Assembly (NCBI GenBank): GCA_018883545.1
Contig: JAHLEH010000001.1
Coordinates: forward strand, 124,001-188,000
DNA from: Marixanthotalea marina
GTDB lineage: Bacteria > Bacteroidota > Bacteroidia > Flavobacteriales > Flavobacteriaceae
Length of the DNA stretch: 64,000 bases
Direction: 5' to 3'
The notes under the pieces are model-generated. The model searched no databases, was not told the origin of the DNA, and saw nothing but the letters and a program-made list of their open reading frames with translations. The position numbers were made by a program, and so were the translations under genes. This document shows, piece after piece, positions 47,592 to 57,110 of this stretch. Position 1 is the first letter of the stretch. Each line of letters starts with the position of its first letter.

Positions 47592-49637
47592 TTAAACAGG
47601 GATAATGATATGGATTGTGGTTTTTTTATTTGGAACGGACTCTATTGTAAGTGACCCGTTAAATTTTTCAACCCTTGATTTCATGTTTTTTAAACCAATG
47701 CCTTTTTTGTCTGTTTTCACGTCGAAACCCACACCGTCATCTTCCACAATAAAATTTAGGTTTTTAGTTTCTAAATAAAAATTGACCCAAACGTGCTTGG
47801 CTTTAGCGTGTTTTATGATGTTCTGAACAGACTCTTGAAGGATTCTGTAAATATTAACTTTTATAACATCTTTAATATTGTGAAACAGAACACCTCTATT
47901 TACAAGTTCATATTTAAAACCACCTATCTGGCTTTGGGTTTTCAAGTATTGATCCATTAAAGTTTCAAAATTTGTTTTTGCCAGTAAATCATCGCCTTTA
48001 AGTTCATGGGACAAAGCACGTATTTCCTTTTCTATTTTTTGAATTTCTTCCAAATATTGGTAATAATCCGCTAAGGCATCATCATTACCCTTTAAATCTA
48101 AAAAACCCATATTCATTCGAGTCCCCAATAACTGACTCAATATTCCATCGTGTAAATCTTCTGCTATTCTATGGCGTTCTTGCATTCTAGCTTCTTCCAG
48201 CTTGCCCTGTTGCCTGAGCATCAGGCTATAAATTTCCTGGTTGGCTTGTTCCTGTTCTTTTTCAAGAAGTAGTTTTTGGTTTTTTACCTTTTGAAGCCTT
48301 ATAAAGTAGAGCAGCCCTAAACTTAGCAACAGTGAGGCTCCTATGATGGATATCAATATGTTCTGGGTGCTTAGGCGCTCAGTCTCCTTTATGTACTGGT
48401 CGGTCTCAAACTGTATTCGGGCAAATTTGTTCCTGTTGTTCCGCTCGTTAGCAATCAAACTATCATTTAATGCAATATACTTATAAAGGTATTCCTTGCC
48501 TTCGTCGCCCTCCTTTAATCTGGAAAGCTGCTTGAGAGCACGTAATTCCTCTTCGTATTTTCGAATATCCTTGCCTATATTATAGGCCTTTTCTGCATAA
48601 AAAAGGGCTTTTTCTTTGTCGTTTATTGCATAGTAGAACTCGGACATGTCATTGCTACTAGCGGATAGCTCGTAACTTAATTGTAAATCCTCAAAAATTG
48701 CGTGGGACTCATTAAAAAGAGAATCAATTTTTGCTATATTACTATCTTTGTCCAAATACATTGTATAGGCCATATTGCAAAGAATAGCCCCGTATGAAGC
48801 TGGGTCTTTATTAAATAACTCAGGTTCCTTAAGTAATTTATTATATATTTCAATAACTTCCTTGTATTTTCCTTGCACTTTATATAATTCTGCCTTGTTG
48901 ATTTCAACAAACAACTTGTTTTGAAATTTATTTGATATTTTATTACTTAGTTCTAACGACTTTTGAAAATAATCTAAGGATTTATCATATTCTTTGAGGT
49001 TTTTTAGGTTTAAACCCATAGCATTATATGTGTCTGATAAATCTTCTCTGCTGTGATCACTTTCAGGAACCGATAATATCAAATTAATGGCCTGTATCAA
49101 TTTTGTTTGACTACTTAAATAATCTTTCTCATCCATTTGTAATCTGGCAATCATACGTAAAAGGCTAGCCTGTCTTAATGTATGCTTATCTAATCTAGAG
49201 AAAGAAGCGTTTTTATAATATCCTAGTGCTTTATAGCAATAATAATAGGCACTATCCTTTTTTTCTCCAGCTATGGAATGTATGTATCCTAATAAATAAT
49301 TAATATAAATAATACTTAGAGAATCTTTAGATTTATATACTGGCTTTAAACTTCTGTGAAGTATTTTTTTGGATTTATCAAAGTATTTAACATCATGTAA
49401 ATAAACCCACGCCAAATCCATATCAGAATTTAAAACTATAGAGTCCATATCTGTTTTTTTCGATAAATCAACAGCTTGTTTTGCATAGTTTATTCTGGTT
49501 TCTAAACCCAACTCATAGTCTCTTGACAACTTTCTCAATTTATGAATGCTATCCAACTGTTTTTGGAATACACTGTTTTGAGCATTTAAGCCAAAACTTA
49601 GAAGCCATAGAAATAAATAAAGATATCTTTTGTGCAT
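47592..49637 (-). CDS. TPR-type sensor histidine kinase (HisKA_3)
   Basis: Membrane sensor kinase of 681 residues. A signal peptide (MHKRYLYLFLWLLSFGLNAQ) is followed by a periplasmic tetratricopeptide region from about 40 to 400, with repeats such as YNAMGLNLKNLKEYDKSLDY and EKALFYAEKAYNIG. One membrane helix (ILISIIGASLLLSLGLLYFI) and a coiled coil follow. The kinase core has the HisKA_3 motif RHRIAEDLHDGILSQLLG with H496, and an HATPase with VEDDGVGFD and KGIGLKNMKSRV. The start is set at the signal peptide, 60 bases inside the longest frame. It is divergent from the glycogen operon. Ligand and link to glycogen unknown. Confidence 0.88.
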   Translation of the reverse strand: MHKRYLYLFLWLLSFGLNAQNSVFQKQLDSIHKLRKLSRDYELGLETRINYAKQAVDLSKKTDMDSIVLNSDMDLAWVYLHDVKYFDKSKKILHRSLKPVYKSKDSLSIIYINYLLGYIHSIAGEKKDSAYYYCYKALGYYKNASFSRLDKHTLRQASLLRMIARLQMDEKDYLSSQTKLIQAINLILSVPESDHSREDLSDTYNAMGLNLKNLKEYDKSLDYFQKSLELSNKISNKFQNKLFVEINKAELYKVQGKYKEVIEIYNKLLKEPELFNKDPASYGAILCNMAYTMYLDKDSNIAKIDSLFNESHAIFEDLQLSYELSASSNDMSEFYYAINDKEKALFYAEKAYNIGKDIRKYEEELRALKQLSRLKEGDEGKEYLYKYIALNDSLIANERNNRNKFARIQFETDQYIKETERLSTQNILISIIGASLLLSLGLLYFIRLQKVKNQKLLLEKEQEQANQEIYSLMLRQQGKLEEARMQERHRIAEDLHDGILSQLLGTRMNMGFLDLKGNDDALADYYQYLEEIQKIEKEIRALSHELKGDDLLAKTNFETLMDQYLKTQSQIGGFKYELVNRGVLFHNIKDVIKVNIYRILQESVQNIIKHAKAKHVWVNFYLETKNLNFIVEDDGVGFDVKTDKKGIGLKNMKSRVEKFNGSLTIESVPNKKTTIHIIIPV

Positions 49638-49878
49638 ATTTTTAATAACGAACCAAACAAATATAGAAACTAAAAATTTCGCATCATGGGATTTCACGCT
49701 TATTAAACGCCGAACCGTTTAAATTGCAAAACAAATATTTAGGTTGCAAAAAGGCGAAACGATTAGGATTTCCTAATTCACTTTGCCATTTTATATCAAA
49801 TTTTTATTGAAATTTTTGATTAAAATCAATATCGCAATATTATCCTCAAAAATAAAAATCTGCTAAAATAATGGTTAA

Positions 49879-49886
49879 TATTTTTG
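49879..49886 (+). promoter_or_regulatory. -7 element of the glycogen operon
   Basis: TATTTTTG matches TAnnTTTG, 27 bases before the glgA ATG at 49914. Its position overlaps an upstream in-frame ATG (49884), which argues against that ATG as the true start. Confidence 0.55.
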
Positions 49887-49913
49887 TATGTTTATAACAA
49901 ACCAAAAGTATTC

Positions 49914-51326
49914 ATGACTATTATTCACATAAGTGCAGAATGTTATCCAATCGCTAAAGTTGGCGGACTGGCAGATGTTGTAGGAGCTTTACCAAAATAT
50001 CAAAATAAAGAGGGTGTGACATCTCAAGTTATCATGCCTTTTTACAATAATACATTTACCAAAGAGAACTCTTTTTCAACCATCTACGAATCTAAGATAG
50101 ATTTAGGCAATCAAGATTTTGAATTCCGCATTTTGGTGTTGAATGAAAAACCTTTGGATTTTGAAGTATTTTTTGTTGATGTACCCGATTTAGTGTTTAA
50201 AGACTACGTGTACTCCATGGACGATACCGATAGGTTTTTGGCCTTTCAAATCGCTGCATTGGATTGGCTGCTTACTTTAGACAAAAAACCAGATATAATC
50301 CATTGCCACGACCACCATACAGGACTCATTCCGTTTATGCTTCAGGAAAGTTATAAATATGAAGTGTTTAGAAAAACACCTAATATTTTAACCATACACA
50401 ACGCGCAATACCAAGGCTGGTTTTCGCATGAAAAAGTGGGATTGATACCGCCTTTTAATTTCGACCATGTTGGGCTTCTCGATTGGGGTGGCAGCATAAA
50501 CCCTTTGGCTGCCGGCATAAAATGTGCTTGGCGGGTTACAACTGTTTCGCCTAGTTATATGAACGAATTACAGCAGGCTGCCAACGGTTTGGAAAGTTTG
50601 TTAAGTGCCGAAAGTGCCAAATGTTCTGGTATTCTAAACGGTATTGATTGGAGCGTTTGGAATCCGGAGACCGATACGTATCTGGAAAAAAATTACAGCA
50701 TTGAAACCGTAGCTTCTGGTGCTGCTGCCAATAAAAAATATTTGTGCGAGACGTTTAATCTAGATAGCAACAAACCGCTTTTTGCCTTTATTGGTAGGTT
50801 GGTTGATGAAAAAGGCTCCGACTTATTTCCTGAGGTTTTCAAAAATGCTTTGCAAAAAAACAACCTCAACATTTTACTGTTGGGTTCTGGGGTCCCTTTT
50901 GTTGAAAGCCAATTGGAAGCCTTGAAAAAAGATTTTGTGGGCACCTACAATGCATTTATTGGCTATAACGAAAAACTCTCTCACATTATCTATGCCGGTG
51001 CCGATTTTTTGCTCATGCCTTCCCGTGTAGAACCTTGTGGACTCAATCAGCTATATGCACTTAGATATGGTACCATTCCCATTGTAAGAAGTATTGGAGG
51101 GTTAAAGGATACCGTTATTGATATTTCTGAAGAAAACGGTTTTGGTATTTCTCATTTAAATGTAACCGTTCCAGAAATAAACGATGCTATGGATAGAGGT
51201 ATTGTACTTTACCAAGACCAAACCAAGTACAAAAAATTAAGAAAAGACATTATGAAAATAGACCATTCTTGGGATGTTTCTGCCCAAGAATACTTAAATT
51301 TATATAAATCCATTAAAACTGATTGA
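49914..51326 (+). CDS. glgA: Glycogen synthase
   Basis: GT5 enzyme that extends alpha-1,4 glucan from ADP-glucose. The N-terminal ADP-glucose loop is HISAECYPIAKVGGLADVVGALP (K16-type lysine in KVGGL). The C-terminal half has the second nucleotide site with LMPSRVEPCGLNQLYALRYG. At 470 residues it is the standard bacterial length. The start is placed at the ATG after the -7 box. One base separates it from glgC, so the two are almost surely one operon. Cytoplasmic. Confidence 0.93.
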   Translation: MTIIHISAECYPIAKVGGLADVVGALPKYQNKEGVTSQVIMPFYNNTFTKENSFSTIYESKIDLGNQDFEFRILVLNEKPLDFEVFFVDVPDLVFKDYVYSMDDTDRFLAFQIAALDWLLTLDKKPDIIHCHDHHTGLIPFMLQESYKYEVFRKTPNILTIHNAQYQGWFSHEKVGLIPPFNFDHVGLLDWGGSINPLAAGIKCAWRVTTVSPSYMNELQQAANGLESLLSAESAKCSGILNGIDWSVWNPETDTYLEKNYSIETVASGAAANKKYLCETFNLDSNKPLFAFIGRLVDEKGSDLFPEVFKNALQKNNLNILLLGSGVPFVESQLEALKKDFVGTYNAFIGYNEKLSHIIYAGADFLLMPSRVEPCGLNQLYALRYGTIPIVRSIGGLKDTVIDISEENGFGISHLNVTVPEINDAMDRGIVLYQDQTKYKKLRKDIMKIDHSWDVSAQEYLNLYKSIKTD

Positions 51327-51327
51327 T

Positions 51328-52593
51328 ATGATTAACAACAAGGTATTAGCCATTATTTTAGGTGGTGGCCAAGGTTCAAGACTACACCCATTAACAGAAG
51401 AACGATCTAAGCCCGCTGTACCCATTGCAGGTAAATATAGGCTGGTAGACATTCCCATTTCCAATTGTATCAATGCAGATATTAAACGCATGTTTGTGCT
51501 TACGCAATTTAATTCGGCCTCGTTAAACCGCCATATTAAAGACACCTACCATTTCAGCTTTTTTAGCAGTGCTTTTGTTGATGTATTGGCCGCCGAACAA
51601 ACGCCAGCCAATAAAGGTTGGTTTCAGGGAACAGCCGACGCCGTTCGCCAAAGTATGCACCATTTTTTAAGACATGATTTTGAATATGCACTTATTCTAT
51701 CGGGCGATCAGCTATACCAAATGGATTACGATAAAATGATTGTAGCCCATGAAGAAAGTGGTGCAGAAATCTCCATAGCCACCATTCCTGTAAATGCCAA
51801 AGACGCCACATCGTTTGGTATTTTAAAAGCGAACGATGAAAACATAATCACGTCATTCATTGAAAAACCAGATGCCAGTTTATTACCAGATTGGACGTCC
51901 GATGTAAGTGACGAAATGAAAAAAGAGGAGCGTAATTATCTAGCCTCTATGGGTATCTATATTTTTAATCGGGAGCTTTTGGTAAATTTAATGGATGATA
52001 CCTCAACCATCGATTTTGGTAAGGAAATCATTCCCCAGAACATTAAAAAACATAAAACTTTAAGCTACCAATACGAAGGGTATTGGACAGACATAGGAAA
52101 CATAGATTCTTTCTTTGAGGCCAATATTGGTTTGACAGACAACATTCCAAAATTTGACTTATACGACAAAACCAAACGTATTTATACCCACGCCCGCATG
52201 TTACCTACAACAAAATTAGCGGGAACTACATTAAATAAAAGTGTAATTGCAGAGGGCTGTTTAATTAGCGCCGCTAAAATTGAACGCTCTGTAATTGGTA
52301 TTCGTTCCAGAATTGGTGTCGATTCAATCGTTGTTAACACCTATATGATGGGTAGCGATTATTATGAAACCCTTCAGGAAATTGAAGAAAAGAAAATTAA
52401 AATTTTAATGGGAATTGGTGAGCGTTGCTTTATTAAAAATGCTATTCTAGATAAAAACTGTCGCATTGGTGACGATGTTAGAATTGAAGGCGGCTCGCAC
52501 TTACAAGATACAGAAACCGAAACATATGCCGTAAAAGACGGTATTGTGGTAATAAAAAAAGGAGCCGTTATACCTAATGGTTCCGTAATTTAA
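51328..52593 (+). CDS. glgC: Glucose-1-phosphate adenylyltransferase
   Basis: Makes ADP-glucose from glucose-1-phosphate and ATP, the committed step of glycogen synthesis. The nucleotidyltransferase signature ILGGGQGSRLHPLTEERSKPAVP is complete, and the glucose-phosphate site lies in SFIEKPDAS. The C-terminal left-handed beta-helix (GCLISAAKIERSVIG and NAILDKNCRIGDDVRI) carries the regulatory part. The 421-residue length is normal. It sits between glgA and glgB with gaps of one and three bases. Allosteric effector preference cannot be judged here. Confidence 0.95.
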   Translation: MINNKVLAIILGGGQGSRLHPLTEERSKPAVPIAGKYRLVDIPISNCINADIKRMFVLTQFNSASLNRHIKDTYHFSFFSSAFVDVLAAEQTPANKGWFQGTADAVRQSMHHFLRHDFEYALILSGDQLYQMDYDKMIVAHEESGAEISIATIPVNAKDATSFGILKANDENIITSFIEKPDASLLPDWTSDVSDEMKKEERNYLASMGIYIFNRELLVNLMDDTSTIDFGKEIIPQNIKKHKTLSYQYEGYWTDIGNIDSFFEANIGLTDNIPKFDLYDKTKRIYTHARMLPTTKLAGTTLNKSVIAEGCLISAAKIERSVIGIRSRIGVDSIVVNTYMMGSDYYETLQEIEEKKIKILMGIGERCFIKNAILDKNCRIGDDVRIEGGSHLQDTETETYAVKDGIVVIKKGAVIPNGSVI

Positions 52594-52596
52594 TAT

Positions 52597-54507
52597 ATGG
52601 CAAACGTAAAAGTATACAGCTTATTTACAGACTTTGATATCAACCTTTTTCAAGCAGGAAAGCATTATAAACTATACGAGAAGTTTGGCTCTCACATTGC
52701 TACGGTAGATGGCATAGAAGGTACTTATTTTGCCGTTTGGGCTCCTAGCGCCAAACGCGTTTCGGTGATAGGAGATTTTAACTATTGGACCGAAGGCGAA
52801 CACGAATTAAATGTGCGTTGGGACAGCAGTGGTATTTGGGAAGGCTTTATTCCGTTTGTTGGAAAGGGCAATTTATACAAATACAAAATTGAAAGCCACA
52901 ACAACGGTATTAAAACCGAAAAAGCCGATCCCTATGCCAGACGTTGTGAGCATCCGCCAAAAACGGCCTCCATTGTTTGGGACGACAGCTATAAATGGAA
53001 AGATGCTCAATGGATGAAATCCAGAAAAAAACACAATGCTTTGGATGCGCCTTATTCTGTTTATGAAGTCCATTTAGGTTCTTGGAAAAAACACGTTGAA
53101 GAAAACCGTTTTCTTTCCTATTACGAATTAGCAGATGAGTTGGTCAATTATGTAAAGGATATGAATTTTACCCATGTTGAGCTTATGCCCATTATGGAAT
53201 ATCCATACGACCCTTCATGGGGCTACCAAATTACAGGTTATTTTGCGCCTTCGTCAAGATATGGGTATCCCGAAGAATTTAAATATTTGGTGGATAAACT
53301 CCATCAAAATGACATTGGCATTATTTTAGATTGGGTGCCCTCGCATTTTCCAGAAGATGCACACGGCTTAGGCTTCTTTGATGGCTCACACCTGTACGAA
53401 CATCCAGATAAAAGAAAAGGGTACCACCAAGATTGGAAAAGTTTAATTTTTAACTATGGTCGTAACGAAATAAAGTCATTTTTAATTAGCAATGCGCTTT
53501 TTTGGCTGGAGCAATACCATGCAGATGGCCTGCGTGTAGATGCCGTAGCATCTATGCTGTTTTTAGATTATTCCAGGGAAGATGGTGAGTGGGAACCCAA
53601 TATGTATGGCGGCCGCGAAAATTTAGAAGCTATCGCTTTTCTAAAAGAATTGAATGAAGAAGTCTATAAGTCGTTCCCCGATGTGCAGACCATAGCAGAA
53701 GAATCTACAGCTTTCACCGGTGTTTCCAAACCTGTCATTCTGGGCGGTTTGGGCTTTGGCATGAAATGGATGATGGGCTGGATGCACGACACCTTAGAAT
53801 ACTATGCAAAAGACCCTATTTACAGACAATATCATCAAAATGATATTACCTTTAGTTTGGCTTATGCATTTACCGAAAATTTTATGTTGCCGTTATCGCA
53901 TGATGAAGTAGTCTACGGCAAAAACTCTATTTTAGGCAGAATGCCTGGTGACGAATGGCAGCGCTTTGCCAATTTAAGATTGCTTTACGGTTACATGTTT
54001 ACACACCCAGGTACCAAATTAATATTTATGGGTAATGAAATCGGACAATATAATGAATGGGATTTCCAGAGCAGTTTAGATTGGAACTTATTGGATTTTA
54101 AACCGCATCAAGATTTTCAGGCTTATTTTAAAGCGTTGAATACGTTTTATAAATCGCATCCCGCTTTGTTTGAAAAACAATTTGACCATGACGGTTTTGA
54201 ATGGATCAGTTATGACGACCACCAAAACTGTGTAATCAGTTACATAAGAAAAGGAAACAAATCTGAAGATATTGTGGTTGTATCCTGTAACTTAACCCCA
54301 ACCGTACATAAAAATTACAGATTGGGTCTTCCAACCAAAGGAAAACTGGTTGAGGTCTTTAATAGCGATGCTGCTGAATTTGGTGGCAGCGACGTTAAAA
54401 ATAAAAAAACAATCGCTATTACAAAAACCTCTTGGAATGGCAAAAACTATTCAGCGAAAGTTACGCTACCACCTTTGGGAATGATTGCTTTTTGCATTAA
54501 AGCTTAA
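52597..54507 (+). CDS. glgB: 1,4-alpha-glucan branching enzyme
   Basis: GH13 enzyme that makes alpha-1,6 branches. A CBM48 domain opens the protein (YFAVWAPSAKRVSVIGDFNYW). The barrel carries the nucleophile D315 in DGLRVDAVASML and the acid/base E368 in IAEESTAF; the third acidic residue is in SHDEVVYGK. The 636-residue length fits, but the protein lacks the longer N-terminal extension of E. coli GlgB. It starts three bases after glgC and ends before a long hairpin terminator, so glgA-glgC-glgB form one unit. Confidence 0.95.
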   Translation: MANVKVYSLFTDFDINLFQAGKHYKLYEKFGSHIATVDGIEGTYFAVWAPSAKRVSVIGDFNYWTEGEHELNVRWDSSGIWEGFIPFVGKGNLYKYKIESHNNGIKTEKADPYARRCEHPPKTASIVWDDSYKWKDAQWMKSRKKHNALDAPYSVYEVHLGSWKKHVEENRFLSYYELADELVNYVKDMNFTHVELMPIMEYPYDPSWGYQITGYFAPSSRYGYPEEFKYLVDKLHQNDIGIILDWVPSHFPEDAHGLGFFDGSHLYEHPDKRKGYHQDWKSLIFNYGRNEIKSFLISNALFWLEQYHADGLRVDAVASMLFLDYSREDGEWEPNMYGGRENLEAIAFLKELNEEVYKSFPDVQTIAEESTAFTGVSKPVILGGLGFGMKWMMGWMHDTLEYYAKDPIYRQYHQNDITFSLAYAFTENFMLPLSHDEVVYGKNSILGRMPGDEWQRFANLRLLYGYMFTHPGTKLIFMGNEIGQYNEWDFQSSLDWNLLDFKPHQDFQAYFKALNTFYKSHPALFEKQFDHDGFEWISYDDHQNCVISYIRKGNKSEDIVVVSCNLTPTVHKNYRLGLPTKGKLVEVFNSDAAEFGGSDVKNKKTIAITKTSWNGKNYSAKVTLPPLGMIAFCIKA

Positions 54508-54529
54508 GGCCATTAACATTTATACAATT

Positions 54530-54576
54530 ATACCGTTCATAAATTGTGTACGCCACAAATTATGAACGGTATTTTT
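54530..54576 (+). terminator. Long hairpin terminator after glgB
   Basis: A 19-bp stem (54530-54548 with 54554-54572; outer arms ATACCGTTCATAA/TTATGAACGGTAT) with a five-base loop and a T-run. It separates glgB from the GH31 gene. Confidence 0.88.
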
Positions 54577-54642
54577 ACTAAAAAATGGCTGTTTAAGGAC
54601 GTTTATTTTAGTATTTTCGTTTATCATTCAAATTGAAATAGT

Positions 54643-57048
54643 ATGATACTAAATACCGAGCTAGAATATAAAGGAAACCTATTTCCTTCTAAAATAATAT
54701 CCTATGAAAAAAATCGAGACACTTTAACCTTTACCTGCGAGAATAACGTCGCACTTCAAGTTACCGTTATACGGGATAGTGTCTTAAGGTTTCGATTTTC
54801 TACAACATCCATTTTTGAAAAAGATTTCTCGTACGCCATTACAAAATATGCCAGCAGAGGTTACAATTTTTTGGAGGTTACCGAAGATGACACCAATTAC
54901 ATAATAAAAACCTCCAAATTAACCTGTCATATCCATAAAATAGATTTAAGAAGTGCGATTTATGACGCCAAAGACAACACCTTGATTTGTGAGGACGAAT
55001 TGGGCTTTCATTGGGAGGAAAGCTATCATTTTGGCGGCGACATCGTAAAAATGTCTAAAACAGCACAAGAAGGCGAAAGTTATTATGGTTTGGGCGACAA
55101 ACCAACTGACAATAACCTTAAAGGAAAACGTTTTGAAAACTGGGTAACCGATTCTTACGCCTTTGGTAAGCATACAGACCCCATTTATAAAGCCATTCCG
55201 TTTTACACAGCATTGCACCATGATAAATCTTATGGTATCTTTTTTGACAATACTTTTAAATCTGAGTTTGATTTTTGTCAGGAAAGACGAAACATTACTA
55301 GTTTTTGGGCTCACGGCGGCGACATGAACTATTATTTTATTTATGGGCCACAAATGTCTGATGTAGTGGCAAATTATACCGATTTAACAGGGAAACCACA
55401 TGAAATGCCTGCGCTTTGGACTTTGGGTTACCACCAATGCAAATGGAGTTATTATCCAGAATCCAAAGTAAAGGAAATAACCAGTAAGTTTAGGGAACTT
55501 CAAATACCCTGCGATGCCATTTATTTGGATATCGATTACATGGAGGGTTTTAGGTGTTTTACTTGGAGCAAAGAGTATTTTCCCGAACCCAAAAGAATGG
55601 TTAAAGAATTGGCAGATCAAGGGTTTAAAACCATTGTTATTATAGACCCCGGCATTAAAATAGATAAAGATTATTGGGTTTTTCAAGAAGGTCTTGAAAA
55701 CGATTATTTCTGCAAACGTGCCGATGGCCCCTACATGAAAGGAAAGGTCTGGCCTGGTGAATGTTATTTCCCAGATTTTACCAACCCCAAAGTACGCGAT
55801 TGGTGGTCCGATTTATTTAAGGAACTTGTAGAAGATATTGGTGTAAAAGGCGTGTGGAACGATATGAACGAACCCGCCGTTATGGATGTACCTGGTAAAA
55901 CATTCCCAGATGATGTAAGGCACGATTACGATGGCAACCGCTGTAGCCACAGAAAAGCGCATAATATTTATGGCATGCAAATGGCTCGAGCCACTTATCA
56001 AGGCCTTAAAAAATTCTCATACCCTAAAAGACCTTTTGTAATTACACGCGCTGCTTATGCTGGAACCCAACGTTATACATCTAGCTGGACAGGCGATAAC
56101 GTGGCATCTTGGGAACATTTAAATATTGCCAACGTTCAGGCGCAGCGTATGGCTATGTCTGGTTTTTCATTTGTAGGCTCTGATATTGGCGGTTTTGCCG
56201 AACAACCAAACGGCGAACTCTATGCCCGATGGATACAATTAGGGGTTTTCCACCCATTTTGTAGAACACACTCTTCTGGCGACCATGGCGACCAAGAACC
56301 ATGGGCTTTTGGAAAAAACATTACAGATATTGTTAGGAAGTTTATTGAACTTCGTTACCAATTGTTGCCTTACTTATATACCGCCTTTTGGAGGTATGCC
56401 AGCGAAGGTATTCCTATTTTGAAATCCTTGGTGCTTTTTGACCAAGAGGACAGACATACACACCACAGAAATGACGAATTTATTTTTGGTGAAAAAATAT
56501 TGGTTTGCCCTGTAAACGCCCCCAATTCTAGAGGAAGACGCATGTATTTCCCTAGAGGTAATTGGTATAATTTATGGACTGACGCATTGGTTGAAGGCGG
56601 ACAGGAACTTTGGGTTGATGCCGATTTAGACACTATGCCCATCTTTATAAAAGAAGGTGCCATGATTCCTAAATATCCAGTACAACAATACGTTGGCGAA
56701 AAAGAAATTGACGAAGTTACCTTTGATGTGTATTTTAAATTGGGTAAAGAATCTTCCCAATTGTATGAAGACGCACATGATGGCTTCGATTATATTAAAG
56801 GACGCTACAGTTTACGTGACTTTAATTTAATAGGAAAAGATAAGGAAGTTATCATTCAACAGTACAAATCTGGTAAATACGATGCCCCTTACCAATCCTT
56901 TAAATTAGAATTTCACGGAGTCCCTTTCAAAATTGAAAAGGTGAGCATAGACAAAGAAGGTTTTGTGTGTGAGGATATTGTGCTTAATGGAGAAACATCT
57001 ATTGTGGTAGATAAGAACTTTAGAGAAATTCGTATAACAGGTAAATAG
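54643..57048 (+). CDS. GH31 alpha-glucosidase
   Basis: Family 31 retaining alpha-glycosidase of 801 residues, without signal peptide, so probably cytoplasmic. The N-terminal galactose-mutarotase-like domain is followed by the barrel with nucleophile D407 in WNDMNEPAV and acid/base D485 in WTGDNVASWEHL. Family motif GFSFVGSDIGGFAE is also intact. Together with glgA-B-C it would degrade or trim alpha-glucan, which suits the locus, but a strong terminator stands between glgB and this gene and its own promoter is unclear. A transglucosidase role cannot be excluded. Confidence 0.92.
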   Translation: MILNTELEYKGNLFPSKIISYEKNRDTLTFTCENNVALQVTVIRDSVLRFRFSTTSIFEKDFSYAITKYASRGYNFLEVTEDDTNYIIKTSKLTCHIHKIDLRSAIYDAKDNTLICEDELGFHWEESYHFGGDIVKMSKTAQEGESYYGLGDKPTDNNLKGKRFENWVTDSYAFGKHTDPIYKAIPFYTALHHDKSYGIFFDNTFKSEFDFCQERRNITSFWAHGGDMNYYFIYGPQMSDVVANYTDLTGKPHEMPALWTLGYHQCKWSYYPESKVKEITSKFRELQIPCDAIYLDIDYMEGFRCFTWSKEYFPEPKRMVKELADQGFKTIVIIDPGIKIDKDYWVFQEGLENDYFCKRADGPYMKGKVWPGECYFPDFTNPKVRDWWSDLFKELVEDIGVKGVWNDMNEPAVMDVPGKTFPDDVRHDYDGNRCSHRKAHNIYGMQMARATYQGLKKFSYPKRPFVITRAAYAGTQRYTSSWTGDNVASWEHLNIANVQAQRMAMSGFSFVGSDIGGFAEQPNGELYARWIQLGVFHPFCRTHSSGDHGDQEPWAFGKNITDIVRKFIELRYQLLPYLYTAFWRYASEGIPILKSLVLFDQEDRHTHHRNDEFIFGEKILVCPVNAPNSRGRRMYFPRGNWYNLWTDALVEGGQELWVDADLDTMPIFIKEGAMIPKYPVQQYVGEKEIDEVTFDVYFKLGKESSQLYEDAHDGFDYIKGRYSLRDFNLIGKDKEVIIQQYKSGKYDAPYQSFKLEFHGVPFKIEKVSIDKEGFVCEDIVLNGETSIVVDKNFREIRITGK

Positions 57049-57075
57049 AACGTTGCCTAAGCATTTTGCTTAATT

Positions 57076-57110
57076 AATGGCATTCTTTTTTTAGGATGCC
57101 ATTTTTTTTA
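57076..57110. terminator. Terminator between GH31 and the antiporter gene
   Basis: AATGGCAT (57076-57083) pairs with ATGCCATT (57096-57103), followed by a T-run that reaches the stop codon of the convergent antiporter gene. It acts for the GH31 gene at least. Confidence 0.75.
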
